From: Tessaracoccus flavus
Lineage (GTDB): Bacteria; Actinomycetota; Actinomycetes; Propionibacteriales; Propionibacteriaceae
Assembly (NCBI RefSeq): GCF_001997295.1
Contig: NZ_CP019605.1
Coordinates: 1,178,001 to 1,242,000 of the forward strand
Direction: 5' to 3'
DNA length: 64,000 bases
Shown: piece after piece, positions 24,540 to 36,282 of the stretch
How positions within the stretch are numbered: position 1 is the stretch's first letter
Layout: every line of letters begins with the position of its first letter
Notes under the pieces: generated by a model
Database searches by the model: none
Seen by the model: the letters and a program-made list of their open reading frames with translations, nothing else
Told to the model about the DNA's origin: nothing
Program-made: the position numbers and the translations under genes

Positions 24540-26011
24540 CGGTGATCTCCTTGGTTCTTCTTCCACCACTGGCGGAAGGTCTGGGTGGGTGGGGCTTCCA
24601 CGTCGCGGGCCCTCAGCCAGCGACCGGCCAGGGGGATGGGCATCTTGCCGAGCCAGCGGTTCTTGAAGATCCGGCCGGCCAGGCGGCTGCCGGTCTGGAC
24701 CGTGGCGAGGTGGGAACCGTCGGCCATGACCCAGGCCGCGCCCTTCATCAGTGCCTGTTCGCCGGTGGGGTGGTGGGCGGTCTTGTGCTCGACCGCCTTG
24801 TGGCGCAGATGCACGAGGATGTCGGTGAAGGGGATCTTCACGGGGCACACATCGTTGCAGGCGCCGCAGAGGGTCGATGCGAACGGTAGGGCGCGTTCGT
24901 TCTCCCCCTCCAGCCCGCGGAGCTGCGGACCGAGGATGGCGCCGATCGGACCCGGGTACGGCGAGCCGTAGGCGTGTCCTCCGACGCGCTCGTAGACGGG
25001 GCAGATGTTGAGGCAGGCCGAGCACCGGATGCAGCGCAGCGCCGCCCGCCCCTCCGGATCGGCCAGCACGTTGGTGCGCCCGTTGTCGAGGAGGATGACG
25101 TGCAGGTCCTGCGGCCCGTCGCCGGGCGTGACGCCGGTCCAGAACGAGGTGTAGGGGTTCATCCGCTCCCCGGTGGAGGAGCGCGGCAGCAGCTTGAGGA
25201 ACACTTCGAGGTCCTGCAGGGATGGCAGCACCTTCTCAATGCCGACGACCGACACGAGTGTCTCCGGAAGGGTCAGGCACATTCGGCCGTTGCCCTCCGA
25301 CTCGACGATGACGAGCGTTCCGGTGTCGGCCACGATGAAGTTGCCGCCGGAGACCGCCATCTTCGCGCGCAGGAACTTCTCCCGCAGGTGGAGGCGAGCA
25401 GCCTCGGCGAGCTCGGCTGGTTCGTCGGTGATGTTCTCCGGCGCGGGCCGTCCGTAGAGACCCATCTCCCTGGCGAAGATCTCGCGCACCTCGGTGCGGT
25501 TGCGGTGGATCGCGGGCACGAGGATGTGGCTGGGCAGGTCGTGGCCGAGCTGGACGATGAGTTCGGCCAGGTCCGTCTCCCAGGCTGCGATGCCCTCGGC
25601 TTCGAGGTGCTCGTTGAGGTCGATCTCCTGAGTGACCATGGACTTGATCTTGACCACCTCGTCCACGCCCTTGGCCTTGGCGATGTCGGCGACGATCGCG
25701 TTGGCGTCGGCGGCGTCCCGGGCCCAGTGGACGGTGATCCCGGCCTCTGTCATGGCCTTCTCCGCCTGGATCAGGTAGTCGTCGAGGTGCCGGGCGACCC
25801 TGTCCTTGATCTGGGCCGCCGCGGTGCGCAGGTCCTCCCAGTCGTCGACTTCGGATGCGCGTGTGACCCGCTTGGCGCGGATGGTGGTCGTGGCGTGGCG
25901 GAGGTTGCCGCGTTGCTGGTCGTTCGCGAGTTCGGCCTTGGCAGCCTCCGGGAAGGCCGGAATACCGAGCCAGGTGCCGGGTTCCGGCGTACGGCGGGCG
26001 GTGGTGGTCAT
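24536..26011 (-). CDS. lutB: Lactate utilisation iron-sulphur protein LutB
   Basis: LutB is the iron-sulphur electron-transfer subunit of the lactate oxidation complex. The 491-residue product has a LUD-like N-terminal domain (GNFIVADTGTLVIVESEGNGRM) and two ferredoxin-type clusters, CIRCSACLNICPVY and CGACNDVCPV, giving eight cysteines for two [4Fe-4S] centres. The ATG at 26011 has GAGGAGG seven bases upstream; the open frame continues further but only into lutA. The gene overlaps both lutA (ATGA) and lutC (ATGA), so the complex is made in fixed ratio. Confidence 0.95.
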   Translation of the reverse strand: MTTTARRTPEPGTWLGIPAFPEAAKAELANDQQRGNLRHATTTIRAKRVTRASEVDDWEDLRTAAAQIKDRVARHLDDYLIQAEKAMTEAGITVHWARDAADANAIVADIAKAKGVDEVVKIKSMVTQEIDLNEHLEAEGIAAWETDLAELIVQLGHDLPSHILVPAIHRNRTEVREIFAREMGLYGRPAPENITDEPAELAEAARLHLREKFLRAKMAVSGGNFIVADTGTLVIVESEGNGRMCLTLPETLVSVVGIEKVLPSLQDLEVFLKLLPRSSTGERMNPYTSFWTGVTPGDGPQDLHVILLDNGRTNVLADPEGRAALRCIRCSACLNICPVYERVGGHAYGSPYPGPIGAILGPQLRGLEGENERALPFASTLCGACNDVCPVKIPFTDILVHLRHKAVEHKTAHHPTGEQALMKGAAWVMADGSHLATVQTGSRLAGRIFKNRWLGKMPIPLAGRWLRARDVEAPPTQTFRQWWKKNQGDHR

Positions 26012-26760
26012 CGTGGGTCCTCCTCGGTGGCAGCCAGGATCTCGGCGAGGTGAATGGTGGTGACGGGGGCCTTCTTCCGGTGCAGCACGCCGCCGATGTT
26101 CATGAGGCACGCATGGTCGGCCGCGACGAGGTACTCCGCACCCGTTCCGGCGACGTGGTCTGCCTTGTCGGTGGCCATCGCGATGGAGACGTCTGAGTTC
26201 TTGAGTGAGAAGGTCCCGCCGAAGCCGCAGCACTGCTCGGCGTCGGGTAGATCGACGAGTTCGAGGCCACGCACCTCACTCAGGAGGCGGAGGGGGCGGT
26301 CTCCCACCTTGGCCACCCGGAGGGAGTGGCACGTGGGGTGGTATGTGACCCGGTGCGGGAAGTAGGCCCCGACGTCGGTGACGCCGAGCACGTCGACGAT
26401 GAACTCGGTGAGCTCGTACGTGCGGGAGGCGACTGAGGACGCTTCGCGGGCCAGGCCGGCGTCGCCGGAACGCGTCGCCAGCATGGGGTGCTGCTCCCGG
26501 ACCGACCCGACGCACGATCCCGACGGCGCGACGATGTAGTCGAACTCGCTGAAGCTCGCCACGTAGTTGCGGACGGTCGGCATCGCCTCGTCGAAGTAAC
26601 CGGTGTTCGTCATGATCTGCCCGCAGCAGGTCTGCTTCTCGGGGTACGAGACCCGGCAGCCGAGGCGCTCGAGGAGTGTGACCGTGGCGATCGGGATGGA
26701 GGGCTTCATCGTGTCGGTGATGCAGGTCGCGAAGAGCGCGACATGGGGTGAGGAGGACAT
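26008..26760 (-). CDS. lutA: Lactate utilisation protein LutA (CCG domains)
   Basis: LutA resembles the iron-sulphur subunit of glycolate oxidase/heterodisulphide reductase. Two CCG-type motifs are seen: SYPEKQTCCGQIMTNTGY (about residues 39-56) and QCCGFGGTFSLKN (about 183-195), with the upstream cysteines in FATCITDTM and TYHPTCHSLR. These bind an unusual iron-sulphur cluster. The ATG at 26760 starts MSSSPHVALFATC. It is preceded by lctP 15 bases upstream and overlaps lutB. Confidence 0.95.
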   Translation of the reverse strand: MSSSPHVALFATCITDTMKPSIPIATVTLLERLGCRVSYPEKQTCCGQIMTNTGYFDEAMPTVRNYVASFSEFDYIVAPSGSCVGSVREQHPMLATRSGDAGLAREASSVASRTYELTEFIVDVLGVTDVGAYFPHRVTYHPTCHSLRVAKVGDRPLRLLSEVRGLELVDLPDAEQCCGFGGTFSLKNSDVSIAMATDKADHVAGTGAEYLVAADHACLMNIGGVLHRKKAPVTTIHLAEILAATEEDPR

Positions 26761-26774
26761 CAGTGGCCTTTCGA

Positions 26775-28469
26775 TCAGGGGAGCAGCCAGCTGAGCACTG
26801 GCGTGGACATCAGGCCTGAGATCAGGCACAGAAGGACGAGGAGCACGACGCTCCACTTGATGATGCGGCGCAGTATCACGGACTCTGCACCGGCGATGCC
26901 GATGGAGGTGGCGGCCACGGTCAGGGACTGGGGGGAGATCATCTTGCCGACGACGCCGCCAGCGGCACTGGAGCCGACGAGGAGTGCCCGCATGTCCTCA
27001 GTCCCGAGGTGGCTGCCGGGGCCGATCTCAGCGCCGACGCCGGACTGGAGGCCCGAGAACAGGATGTTGGCCGACGTGTCGGACCCCGTCACGTAGACCC
27101 CGATGTAGCCGAGGACGGGGGCGACGAAGGGGTACGCCACGCCTGCGCCAGCGAAGAGCAGGCCGAGCGCGAGGGTCTGGCCGGAGTCGCCCATGACGTA
27201 GGCCAGTGCCACGACCGAGCCGATCGTCAGCATGGCGAAGCGGAGCTTCTTCACGTTGGCCAGCAGCACCTGGAAGATCCGCGTCAGCGACATCTTGTAG
27301 ATGAGCCCGGTGGCGACAGCAACGAGGGCCAGCAGGATGCCGGGTGTGGAGGCCCACGCCAGTGTGTAGGTCTGGTGCGAGGCCGGGTTGCCCGCCACAT
27401 CGAGCATCTCGGAGAGCCCCGGCCAGGTGAGCTTCACATCGGTGCTGACCAGGACGCTCTTGACCGCCGGGAGCGCCGCGATCCCGAACACGACGATGAC
27501 CAGCACGTAGGGGACCAGAGCCATCGCGATCCGCCGGCCGGTCAGCTGGGTGGCCCCGGCGTCGGACACCATGACGTGACGCTCAGTCCCCTCGATGGAG
27601 GGGTCCACCGGGATCCCGATGCGCCTCGTCGCCTCGTCGCCGCCGTTCGGGTGCCACACCTTGAGGAAGGCGATGGCCACCGCGACGCTGACGACGGCGG
27701 CGAAAACCTCGGTGAGGTTGTACAGCGGCGTGGCGGACACGATCCACTTCGTCACGCCGAAGCTTGCACCGACCACCAGGCCGAACGGCCACACCTGCTT
27801 CAGGCCCCGCTTGCCGTCCATGACGGTGAGCAGGAGGAACGGGACCACGAGGCACAGCGCGGCCGTGATCCGCCCGGTGATGGGGGAGATGGCCAGGACG
27901 TCGTCGAAGCCGCCGGTCTTGGCCGCCATGAGTACCGGAAGTCCGACGGCGCCGAAGGCCACTGGAACCGTGTTGGCGAGAAGCGCGATCATGGCCGATC
28001 GCAGCGGGGAGAACCCGATGGCCACGAGCATGGCGGCAGTGATGGCGACCGGCGCGCCGAACCCGGCCAGCGCCTCCAACAACCCGCCGAAGCAGAAGGC
28101 GATGAGCATCCCGAGCACCCGGGGGTCGTCGCTGATGAGGAAGAACGTGCGCCGGAGATCATCGAATCGTCCCGACGCCACCGTGACCTCATACATCCAG
28201 ATGGCGGTCAGCAGGATCCACACGATGGGGAAGAGTCCGTACAGGAAACCGTGGACGCTCGTGGCCACCGCCGTCGTCAACGGCATGCCGAAGGCGGTCA
28301 CGGCGACGATGAGCGCGACCGCCCATGAGAACGGCCCAGCGACGTGCGCCCGCCACCTCAGCAGCGCGAGCGTGATGAGCATTGCGGCGATGGGGAGCGC
28401 TGCGACGAGGGCGGAGAGCCACTGCGCCCCGAGCGGATTCGTCGAGGGCTGGAAAACATCGAGTAGCAC
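26775..28469 (-). CDS. lctP: L-lactate permease (LctP family)
   Basis: A proton-coupled importer of L-lactate (and often glycolate). The 564-residue product has about a dozen to fourteen membrane segments and family motifs: FQPSTNPLGAQWLSALVAALP at the start, FGGLLEALAGFGAPVAITAAML, VTGSDTSANILFSGLQ and GKMISPQSLTVAA near the end. Start: a GTG at 28469 has GGAG eight bases upstream and gives MLLDVFQPS; an in-frame GTG at 28490 is possible but lacks a site. First gene of the operon lctP-lutA-lutB-lutC, controlled from the divergent GntR gene. Confidence 0.93.
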   Translation of the reverse strand: MLLDVFQPSTNPLGAQWLSALVAALPIAAMLITLALLRWRAHVAGPFSWAVALIVAVTAFGMPLTTAVATSVHGFLYGLFPIVWILLTAIWMYEVTVASGRFDDLRRTFFLISDDPRVLGMLIAFCFGGLLEALAGFGAPVAITAAMLVAIGFSPLRSAMIALLANTVPVAFGAVGLPVLMAAKTGGFDDVLAISPITGRITAALCLVVPFLLLTVMDGKRGLKQVWPFGLVVGASFGVTKWIVSATPLYNLTEVFAAVVSVAVAIAFLKVWHPNGGDEATRRIGIPVDPSIEGTERHVMVSDAGATQLTGRRIAMALVPYVLVIVVFGIAALPAVKSVLVSTDVKLTWPGLSEMLDVAGNPASHQTYTLAWASTPGILLALVAVATGLIYKMSLTRIFQVLLANVKKLRFAMLTIGSVVALAYVMGDSGQTLALGLLFAGAGVAYPFVAPVLGYIGVYVTGSDTSANILFSGLQSGVGAEIGPGSHLGTEDMRALLVGSSAAGGVVGKMISPQSLTVAATSIGIAGAESVILRRIIKWSVVLLVLLCLISGLMSTPVLSWLLP

Positions 28470-28495
28470 CGGTGAAACTCCATTGTCCACGTCTT

Positions 28496-28516
28496 TGGTC
28501 AGACCAGTTGGTCTGA
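28496..28516. promoter_or_regulatory. GntR/FadR-type operator for the lactate operon
   Basis: TGGTCAGACCA (28496-28506) fits the FadR-subfamily consensus TNGTNNNACNA exactly. It is part of a larger perfect inverted repeat TCAGACCA-GT-TGGTCTGA (28499-28516). It lies 27-47 bases upstream of the lctP start and between lctP and the divergent regulator gene, so it probably controls both. Confidence 0.75.
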
Positions 28517-28598
28517 TCTGACCTTTTCACGATGCACCGGTCTTTGTCAAGACGTGACGGGGTCCGTGCGCGTGTCGTGAATGAGACACAATGGCCCC

Positions 28599-29303
28599 AT
28601 GGGTTCCGGAGGCTTTGACGCCGTGCTCGACCACCTGACCACCGAGATCCTCGAGGGCAGAATCGGGCCGGGCTCACGGCTGCCCAACGAGCGTGAACTG
28701 GCAGCGCACCTGGAGGTGAGCCGCAGCGCCGTGCGTGAGGCGATCAAGGTCTTCCAGGCTCAGGGCGTGATCACGTCGCACACCGGGCCCGGCCGCGGCA
28801 CGCGTGTTACTGGCAGCCAGGGGGATGCGCTCGGGCGGATCCTCAAACTGCACGTGGCGCTCGACGTCATCTCGTTCGACGAGGTCACCGAGACGCGCGT
28901 GGTGCTGGAACGCGCCGCCGCCATGGGTGCAGCCGAGCATCGGCGCGATGAGGGACTGGCGCAGCTCCGAGCCCTCGCCGAGGAGATGGTGAGCGCGACC
29001 GAGATCTCGGACTTCAACGCGCTCGACACGCGGTTCCACGTGGCGATCGCCTCATTGGCGGCCAACCGGCTCATCCGGGACCTCACCATCGCCATCCGAG
29101 AAGCGGTGGCGCTCCACATCCTTGCGGCGGAGAGGGAGATGGACGGATGGCCGGAACTGCGCACCCGACTGGTCGCCGAGCACGACGGGATCGTCGAGGC
29201 TCTCACGCTCGGAGACGGGGCTCTCGCTGCAGACCGGTGTGAGGCGCACATCCGCGGCGCCCACCGTGCCTTCCTCGAGACGCCCAGCGCCCGTGGGGGC
29301 TAG
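28599..29303 (+). CDS. FadR-subfamily GntR regulator of lactate use (LutR/LldR-like)
   Basis: The 234-residue protein has an N-terminal winged helix-turn-helix (LTTEILEGRIGPGSRLPNERELAAHLEVSRSAVREA, key residues L-PxERELA and SRxxVREA) and a C-terminal FCD effector domain (TRVVLERAAA, FHVAIASLAANRLI, EHDGIVEALTLGD with the metal-binding His and Asp positions). Divergent position from lctP-lutABC and the operator between them make an L-lactate-responsive repressor likely. ATG at 28599 is used because CACAAT ends six bases upstream and there is no ribosome site; an ATG at 28581 would add six residues. Its stop region overlaps the convergent carbonic anhydrase gene by four bases. Confidence 0.9.
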   Translation: MGSGGFDAVLDHLTTEILEGRIGPGSRLPNERELAAHLEVSRSAVREAIKVFQAQGVITSHTGPGRGTRVTGSQGDALGRILKLHVALDVISFDEVTETRVVLERAAAMGAAEHRRDEGLAQLRALAEEMVSATEISDFNALDTRFHVAIASLAANRLIRDLTIAIREAVALHILAAEREMDGWPELRTRLVAEHDGIVEALTLGDGALAADRCEAHIRGAHRAFLETPSARGG

Positions 29304-29791
29304 ATGATCTGCTTGAGCAGACCCGTGTCGACGTCGTAGAGGAATCCGCCCACCTCGGCGTGGCCCTTGATGAGCGGGTGGTTCGACACCATGTCGACGT
29401 CGGTGCGGAGGCGCCCTGCCTGATCGGGGCTGGCCCCGAACGACAACCAGGAGGCGTCCGTGCCGGTCTTGGCGGAGATGACCTTGCGGAGGTCGTCGTC
29501 GGTGCCGGACGCCATCGCGCAGCGGGTGTGGGGGATGATCATGATGCGGTCCACCTGCAACAGCTGGACGCTGAGGACGCACCCGTTGAGTACGGACGTG
29601 GAGACGCGGCCGCCGGGGGACCGGAGGATCTTGGCGTCACCGATCCTCAAGCCCACCATTCCGAGCGGCTCGATCCGCGAGTCCATGCACGTGACAATGG
29701 CCACACCGGCCTTGGCAATGCCGTCGAAGTAGCCGTCCTCGAAGTTCTCCGCGTAGGAGGCGTTGGCCTGCAGCAGGTCATCAAAGCTCAT
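29300..29791 (-). CDS. Beta-class carbonic anhydrase
   Basis: Interconverts CO2 and bicarbonate in the cytoplasm. Zinc ligands are seen in CMDSRIEP (Cys35, with Asp37/Arg39 dyad) and PHTRCAM (His88, Cys91). The length of 163 residues fits the short actinobacterial beta-CA group (as Rv1284-like). Motif GLRIGDAKILRSPGG is typical. Start ATG at 29791 with AGGAGA upstream. Monocistronic, convergent with the lactate regulator. Confidence 0.93.
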   Translation of the reverse strand: MSFDDLLQANASYAENFEDGYFDGIAKAGVAIVTCMDSRIEPLGMVGLRIGDAKILRSPGGRVSTSVLNGCVLSVQLLQVDRIMIIPHTRCAMASGTDDDLRKVISAKTGTDASWLSFGASPDQAGRLRTDVDMVSNHPLIKGHAEVGGFLYDVDTGLLKQII

Positions 29792-29814
29792 GAGATCTCC
29801 TTTCGGGCCAAACC

Positions 29815-32265
<2,451 letters not shown>

Positions 32266-32276
32266 CTGGGCCGCTC

Positions 32277-33317
32277 CTAGTCTTGTGGGGTCAGCAACTC
32301 GCGAAGCTTATCGCCCAATCCGTCGCCGTCAGGTGCACGCACCTCCGGCGCCATGTCGGGCGCCCACTCTGCCTCGTGCGCCGGCACCTCCATGGGCAGA
32401 CCGTGGGCCAGCGCGTGTTCGCCGGGGGTGAGCTGCCGGATCGCCCTGGCGCGGACGTGCTCGGGCCGCAGACTCGCGAACTCCGCGTACAGCTCGGGGT
32501 CGTGCTGGCCGTCGTCGCCGACGAGGACCCACCTGATCCCCGGCAGGTCCCGCGCCAGCTCGTGCAGGCAGCGGCGCTTGTGGTCCTGGCCGCTGCGGAA
32601 CCAGCCGGTGTTCGTGGGCCCCCAGTCGGTGAAGAGCATCGCGCCGTTGGGGATCCCGTGGCGGGCGATGAAGCGCTGGATCATGGGATAGGTGTTCCAT
32701 GCTCCAGTGGAGACGAAGATGATGGGCGCGCCCGGATGCTCGGCGAGCAGCTTCTGGTAGAGCCGGGCCATCCCCGGCACCGCCTGGCGGGCCTGCTCGG
32801 TGAGGACGAACGAGTTCCAGGCGGCGATGAGGGGGCGCGGCAGCCACGTGGAGATGATCGTGTCGTCGATGTCGCTGACGATGCCGAAGTCGACGTCGTC
32901 GGCGATGACCTGGACGGGTGCCACGGCCGACGCGCCGCCTTCGCCCTCCAACGTCACGTTGTGCCAGCCGGGAGTCAGCCCGGGGTTGCGCACCCGGACG
33001 TCGACGTAGCCGTTCCGGTCCGCCTCGATCGGGATCCGAACGTCGTCGATGACGACAGTCACGCGCGGTGACACCTTCGACGCGTTGATGAAGTTGCGCC
33101 AGCCGCGGCGGTAGATGAGGGCTGAGGCGGCCTGGACGATCCCGAGGTCGTCGGAGGGGCGTAGCACCACCCGCGCGAGGATGCGCAGCTGTTCGGATGT
33201 GCCGTAGCCGGTGTAGGAGATGATCGACTCCTCCCAGCCGCGGCGCTCGAGCGTGCGACCGACGAGACGGGAGAAGCGGTCCTCGAGTCGGGCGGCGAAG
33301 AAGGGTCGAGAGGCCAT
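32277..33317 (-). CDS. APP1-type phosphatidate phosphatase domain protein
   Basis: A 346-residue soluble protein whose C-terminal half carries the DUF2183/APP1 catalytic domain: DFGIVSDIDDTIISTW gives the DxDxT motif of the HAD superfamily, and IFVSTGAWNTYPMI, FTDWGPTNTGWFRSGQDHK and WVLVGDDGQHDPELY are the later HAD motifs. Yeast APP1 dephosphorylates phosphatidic acid; the bacterial substrate is not established. N-terminal half is a beta-rich domain (TPGWHNVTLEGEGG). ATG at 33317 is the first start after the natural-looking sequence begins; upstream frame to 33581 is shadow of the divergent gene. Confidence 0.88.
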   Translation of the reverse strand: MASRPFFAARLEDRFSRLVGRTLERRGWEESIISYTGYGTSEQLRILARVVLRPSDDLGIVQAASALIYRRGWRNFINASKVSPRVTVVIDDVRIPIEADRNGYVDVRVRNPGLTPGWHNVTLEGEGGASAVAPVQVIADDVDFGIVSDIDDTIISTWLPRPLIAAWNSFVLTEQARQAVPGMARLYQKLLAEHPGAPIIFVSTGAWNTYPMIQRFIARHGIPNGAMLFTDWGPTNTGWFRSGQDHKRRCLHELARDLPGIRWVLVGDDGQHDPELYAEFASLRPEHVRARAIRQLTPGEHALAHGLPMEVPAHEAEWAPDMAPEVRAPDGDGLGDKLRELLTPQD

Positions 33318-33353
33318 GTCCTTAAAGTTAGTACACCGTGCCAGAATGGGCGG

Positions 33354-33917
33354 GTGCCTGAGCTCCAAGACGTCGAAGCAAACCTGCCCCCGACCCTGGT
33401 GGCGGAGATCGCCGAGTGTGGCTTCTATCCGAGCCTCGTGGCTGAGTCGGTCGCGATGGGTCTCGCGGGCCGGGAGCCACTGGACTTCCTCGTCCAGCAT
33501 GAGGCGACGTTCGCGGGCCATGAGCTGCACCGGCACATGACGGTGCTGGTGCGGACGGCCGCGCAGTTGATCATCGTCCACATCGACGAGGGCGAGGGCG
33601 CCCGCGACGAGGCGCTGGCGACGGTCGAGACGGTGGCGCTACGGTCCATCGACTCGGTGGTGGTGACGCGCGCGATGCGCGAACCCGAACGCCGGGCGGG
33701 GCTCAACGAGGCGTGGCTCACGATCGTATGGGGGGCTGCGCGGAGGGTCGACCTGGGCCCGGCGGCCTGTGAGGATCCGAACTGCGAGGCCGATCACGGC
33801 TACACCGGTGTCATCCAGCCCGATGACATCACGGTGCGGATGAGCCCTCAGGCCGACGGCGACAACGCGCGTCGACTGGTGGCCTTCGGGTCGCGGCTGC
33901 AAGGCGCCATCGGCTGA
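33354..33917 (+). CDS. DUF5998-like conserved actinobacterial protein
   Basis: The 187-residue product, MPELQDVEANLPPTLVAEIAECGFYPSLVAESV, is the pattern I associate with DUF5998: N-terminal helices, a central beta sheet (HRHMTVLVRTAAQLIIVHIDEGE) and a C-terminal segment with a CEDPNCEADHGY motif that could bind a metal (Cys, Cys, His). GTG start at 33354; CAGAAT ends six bases before it, suggesting a leaderless mRNA. It shares one base (TGATG) with the next gene. Function is unknown. Confidence 0.75.
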   Translation: MPELQDVEANLPPTLVAEIAECGFYPSLVAESVAMGLAGREPLDFLVQHEATFAGHELHRHMTVLVRTAAQLIIVHIDEGEGARDEALATVETVALRSIDSVVVTRAMREPERRAGLNEAWLTIVWGAARRVDLGPAACEDPNCEADHGYTGVIQPDDITVRMSPQADGDNARRLVAFGSRLQGAIG

Positions 33918-35032
33918 TGGAGTTCGTCGACCCACGCTACGACGATCTGGCGCTGGCCAACGTCATGCCGAGTATCGCGGCGCGGCTGGAGGGCGGTCAG
34001 CCGACCCTGCACCTGCCCGCGGCACGCAGGTACGTGCTGCTTCTCGTCGACGGCCTCGGCTGGCACCAGCTGCACGAGTACGCCGATCACGCCGAGACGA
34101 TGGCCTCCCTGCTGCCCAGGGCTCAGCGGCTGACCTGCTCGGTGCCCTCCACGACCGCCACGTCGCTCACGTCGCTCGGCTGCGGTGCCACGCCCGGCCA
34201 GCACGGGATCGTCGGATACAGCTTCTATGAGCCCGTCGTCCACCGGGTGGTCAATGCTCTCACCTGGGAGGGCGGTCCCGACGACGTGGAAGGCTTCGCC
34301 CAGATGCCGACCGTGTTCCAGCGGCTCGCGACAACCGGCCACGCAAGCGGCGCGGTGACGCTGGGACGTTTCGCGGGGAGCGCGCTGACCAGGCTCGCCT
34401 TCACCGGGACGAGCCTGTTCCCGGTTGCGGCCGAGGGGGATGCGGGGCAGTTCGCCGGCCTGGTCACCGAGGCCCTCGGTGCTGCGGAGGTCGTCTACTG
34501 CTACGAACGGATGCTCGACGCCGACGGCCACAGCCACGGGGTGGGTTCCTGGCAGTGGCTGGAGCGCCTCGCGATCGTCGACGACCTCGTCGCCCATCTG
34601 CTCGACACTCTGCCCGACGATGTGTGTCTCCTCGTCACGGGGGACCATGGGATGATCAACGTTCCCGAGGCGTCGCGCCTCATCGTGGAGGACGAATCGA
34701 GGCTGGGCGGATATCAGCACCTCGGCGGTGAGCCGAGGTTCCGCCACGTTTACGGGGAGGATCCGCGGGCACTGGCCTGGGCGTGGGAGAGCGTGCTCGG
34801 GGAGCGGGCGCACGTCCTCCGACGGGAGGACGCCATCGACGCGGGGTGGTTCGGTGCTCAGGTGTCCGGGATGTCCGCGGCTCGGATCGGAGACGTGGTT
34901 GCCGCCATGACAGGCGACTTCGCGCTCATGAGCCACGGCACGCCAGGGGAGTTCAGTCTCGTCGGTATGCACGGGTCGCTGACCGCCGCTGAGATGGAGG
35001 TGCCGCTCCTCATCCACGGCGGTGCGGGGTGA
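33917..35032 (+). CDS. Alkaline-phosphatase-superfamily phosphodiesterase/pyrophosphatase
   Basis: The fold uses two zinc ions and a Thr nucleophile. Ligands seen: LLVDGLGWHQL (Asp, residues about 38-48), the nucleophile in SVPSTTATSLTSLG, DADGHSHGVGS (Asp, His), LVTGDHGMI (Asp, His) and GMHGSLTAAEMEVPLL (His). This order fits nucleotide pyrophosphatase/phosphodiesterase (NPP)-like enzymes. No signal peptide is visible, so the protein is probably cytoplasmic. It is translationally coupled upstream to the DUF5998-like gene and downstream to the glycosyltransferase gene (GTGA overlap). Substrate unknown. Confidence 0.88.
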   Translation: MEFVDPRYDDLALANVMPSIAARLEGGQPTLHLPAARRYVLLLVDGLGWHQLHEYADHAETMASLLPRAQRLTCSVPSTTATSLTSLGCGATPGQHGIVGYSFYEPVVHRVVNALTWEGGPDDVEGFAQMPTVFQRLATTGHASGAVTLGRFAGSALTRLAFTGTSLFPVAAEGDAGQFAGLVTEALGAAEVVYCYERMLDADGHSHGVGSWQWLERLAIVDDLVAHLLDTLPDDVCLLVTGDHGMINVPEASRLIVEDESRLGGYQHLGGEPRFRHVYGEDPRALAWAWESVLGERAHVLRREDAIDAGWFGAQVSGMSAARIGDVVAAMTGDFALMSHGTPGEFSLVGMHGSLTAAEMEVPLLIHGGAG

Positions 35033-36282
35033 GCCTGCGCGTCGCCATCCTCATCGACGACTTCTTCCCGGCCTCCGGCGGGATCAGCAGGTCGGTGCAG
35101 ACCCAGGCGGAGGAGTTGTCGCACCGCGGCGTCGACGTGACGCTGATCGTGCCGGATCGCCACCTCGAGAAGCCGCGGACATGTCGCGTGATCGAATGCC
35201 CGACGCTTCACCACGACAGTCTGCCGTCGCACCTGAGCGTCCTGCACTGGTCAGAGCGCCGCGCTGAACGGATCTCGCGCCTGGCGCAGTTCGACGTGGT
35301 CCACTCGCAGACCGACCGCGGCGCCGTCGTCCTGGGGGCCAGGGTCGCGCGCCTGCAGGGAATCCCGCACGTCCACACCTTCCACGCCAACATCGCGGGC
35401 ACCCACGCGGTGCTCCCCTTCGCCTCCTTCTGGGGCACCCTGGCGCACGAGGTGCTCACCACCCGCGCCCTCGCGAAGGCCACTCGTCGGGCCCCGCGGT
35501 TCCACGCCTCCCTGCCGCCCTTCAGCCCTGAGATCGATTCGCACAACCTCTTCTCCCGCATGGACTGGCGCTCGTACGGGTGGATCGCGGCGCACGTCGA
35601 TCTCGTCACCAGCCCCGCGCAGTACATGCTGGACAACATCGAGCGGGCGGTGGGCAAGGCCATCGGCGGGGTGGCGATCCCCAACGCGTACAACCGCACC
35701 ATGCGAGACGCCATTGGCGCGACGAGGCGGCAGCGCGGGTCGGAAGGCGTGCGATTCCTCAGCATCGGCCGGCTTTCGGCGGAGAAGCGGCTGCCCGTGC
35801 TCATCAGGGCCTTCAAGGAGGCCGACTTGCCCGACGCGGAGTTGGTCATCGTCGGCGACGGCGATCAGCGGCGTCGGCTCCAGGCGGAAGCCGGGAGTCA
35901 CCCCCGGATCGACTTCCGCGGGCATCTCAGCGACCGTCACGCCCTGGCGAGCGAGTTCGCCAATGCCGACGCTCTGGTGCTCAGCTCCTATCGCTTCGAT
36001 GTCCAGCCGATGGTCATCGTGGAGGCCGCGTTGGCAGGCCTGCCGACCGTCTACTGCGATGATCGCCTCACCACGGGCCTGACCGCCCAGTCGGCGCTCC
36101 TCACCGAGCCGGACCATCGCTCGCTGGCCCAGGGGCTCATCACCATGGCGGACCAGCAGACCCGCGCCCGGTACTCCGCTGCCACCGCGGAGCTGGTCGA
36201 GAAGCTCTCGCCAGACGTCATGGCCGCGGCCTACCTCGATGCGTATGCGGAGGCGATCCAGAGAAAGGCAACCCGTGGCTGA
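35029..36282 (+). CDS. Glycosyltransferase family 4 type (GT-B fold)
   Basis: Transfers a sugar from a nucleotide or lipid donor. N-terminal domain: RVAILIDDFFPASGGISRSVQTQAEELSHRG and HVHTFHANIAG; C-terminal donor-binding domain: FLSIGRLSAEKRLPVLIRAFKEA, VGDGDQRRRL, then RFDVQPMVIVEAALAGLPTVYCDD, the E-x7-E region (with Gln where many have Gly-Phe). Length 417 is normal. GTG at 35029 overlaps the previous stop. The thymidine kinase gene starts inside its last codons. Acceptor is unknown; a mannosyl- or glucosyl-lipid role would be guesswork. Confidence 0.9.
   Translation: MSLRVAILIDDFFPASGGISRSVQTQAEELSHRGVDVTLIVPDRHLEKPRTCRVIECPTLHHDSLPSHLSVLHWSERRAERISRLAQFDVVHSQTDRGAVVLGARVARLQGIPHVHTFHANIAGTHAVLPFASFWGTLAHEVLTTRALAKATRRAPRFHASLPPFSPEIDSHNLFSRMDWRSYGWIAAHVDLVTSPAQYMLDNIERAVGKAIGGVAIPNAYNRTMRDAIGATRRQRGSEGVRFLSIGRLSAEKRLPVLIRAFKEADLPDAELVIVGDGDQRRRLQAEAGSHPRIDFRGHLSDRHALASEFANADALVLSSYRFDVQPMVIVEAALAGLPTVYCDDRLTTGLTAQSALLTEPDHRSLAQGLITMADQQTRARYSAATAELVEKLSPDVMAAAYLDAYAEAIQRKATRG

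Noticed and set aside
27009..28328. 439-codon plus-strand frame across lctP
   Set aside because: Highly charged (His/Asp/Arg) shadow frame opposite lctP, which has all family motifs.
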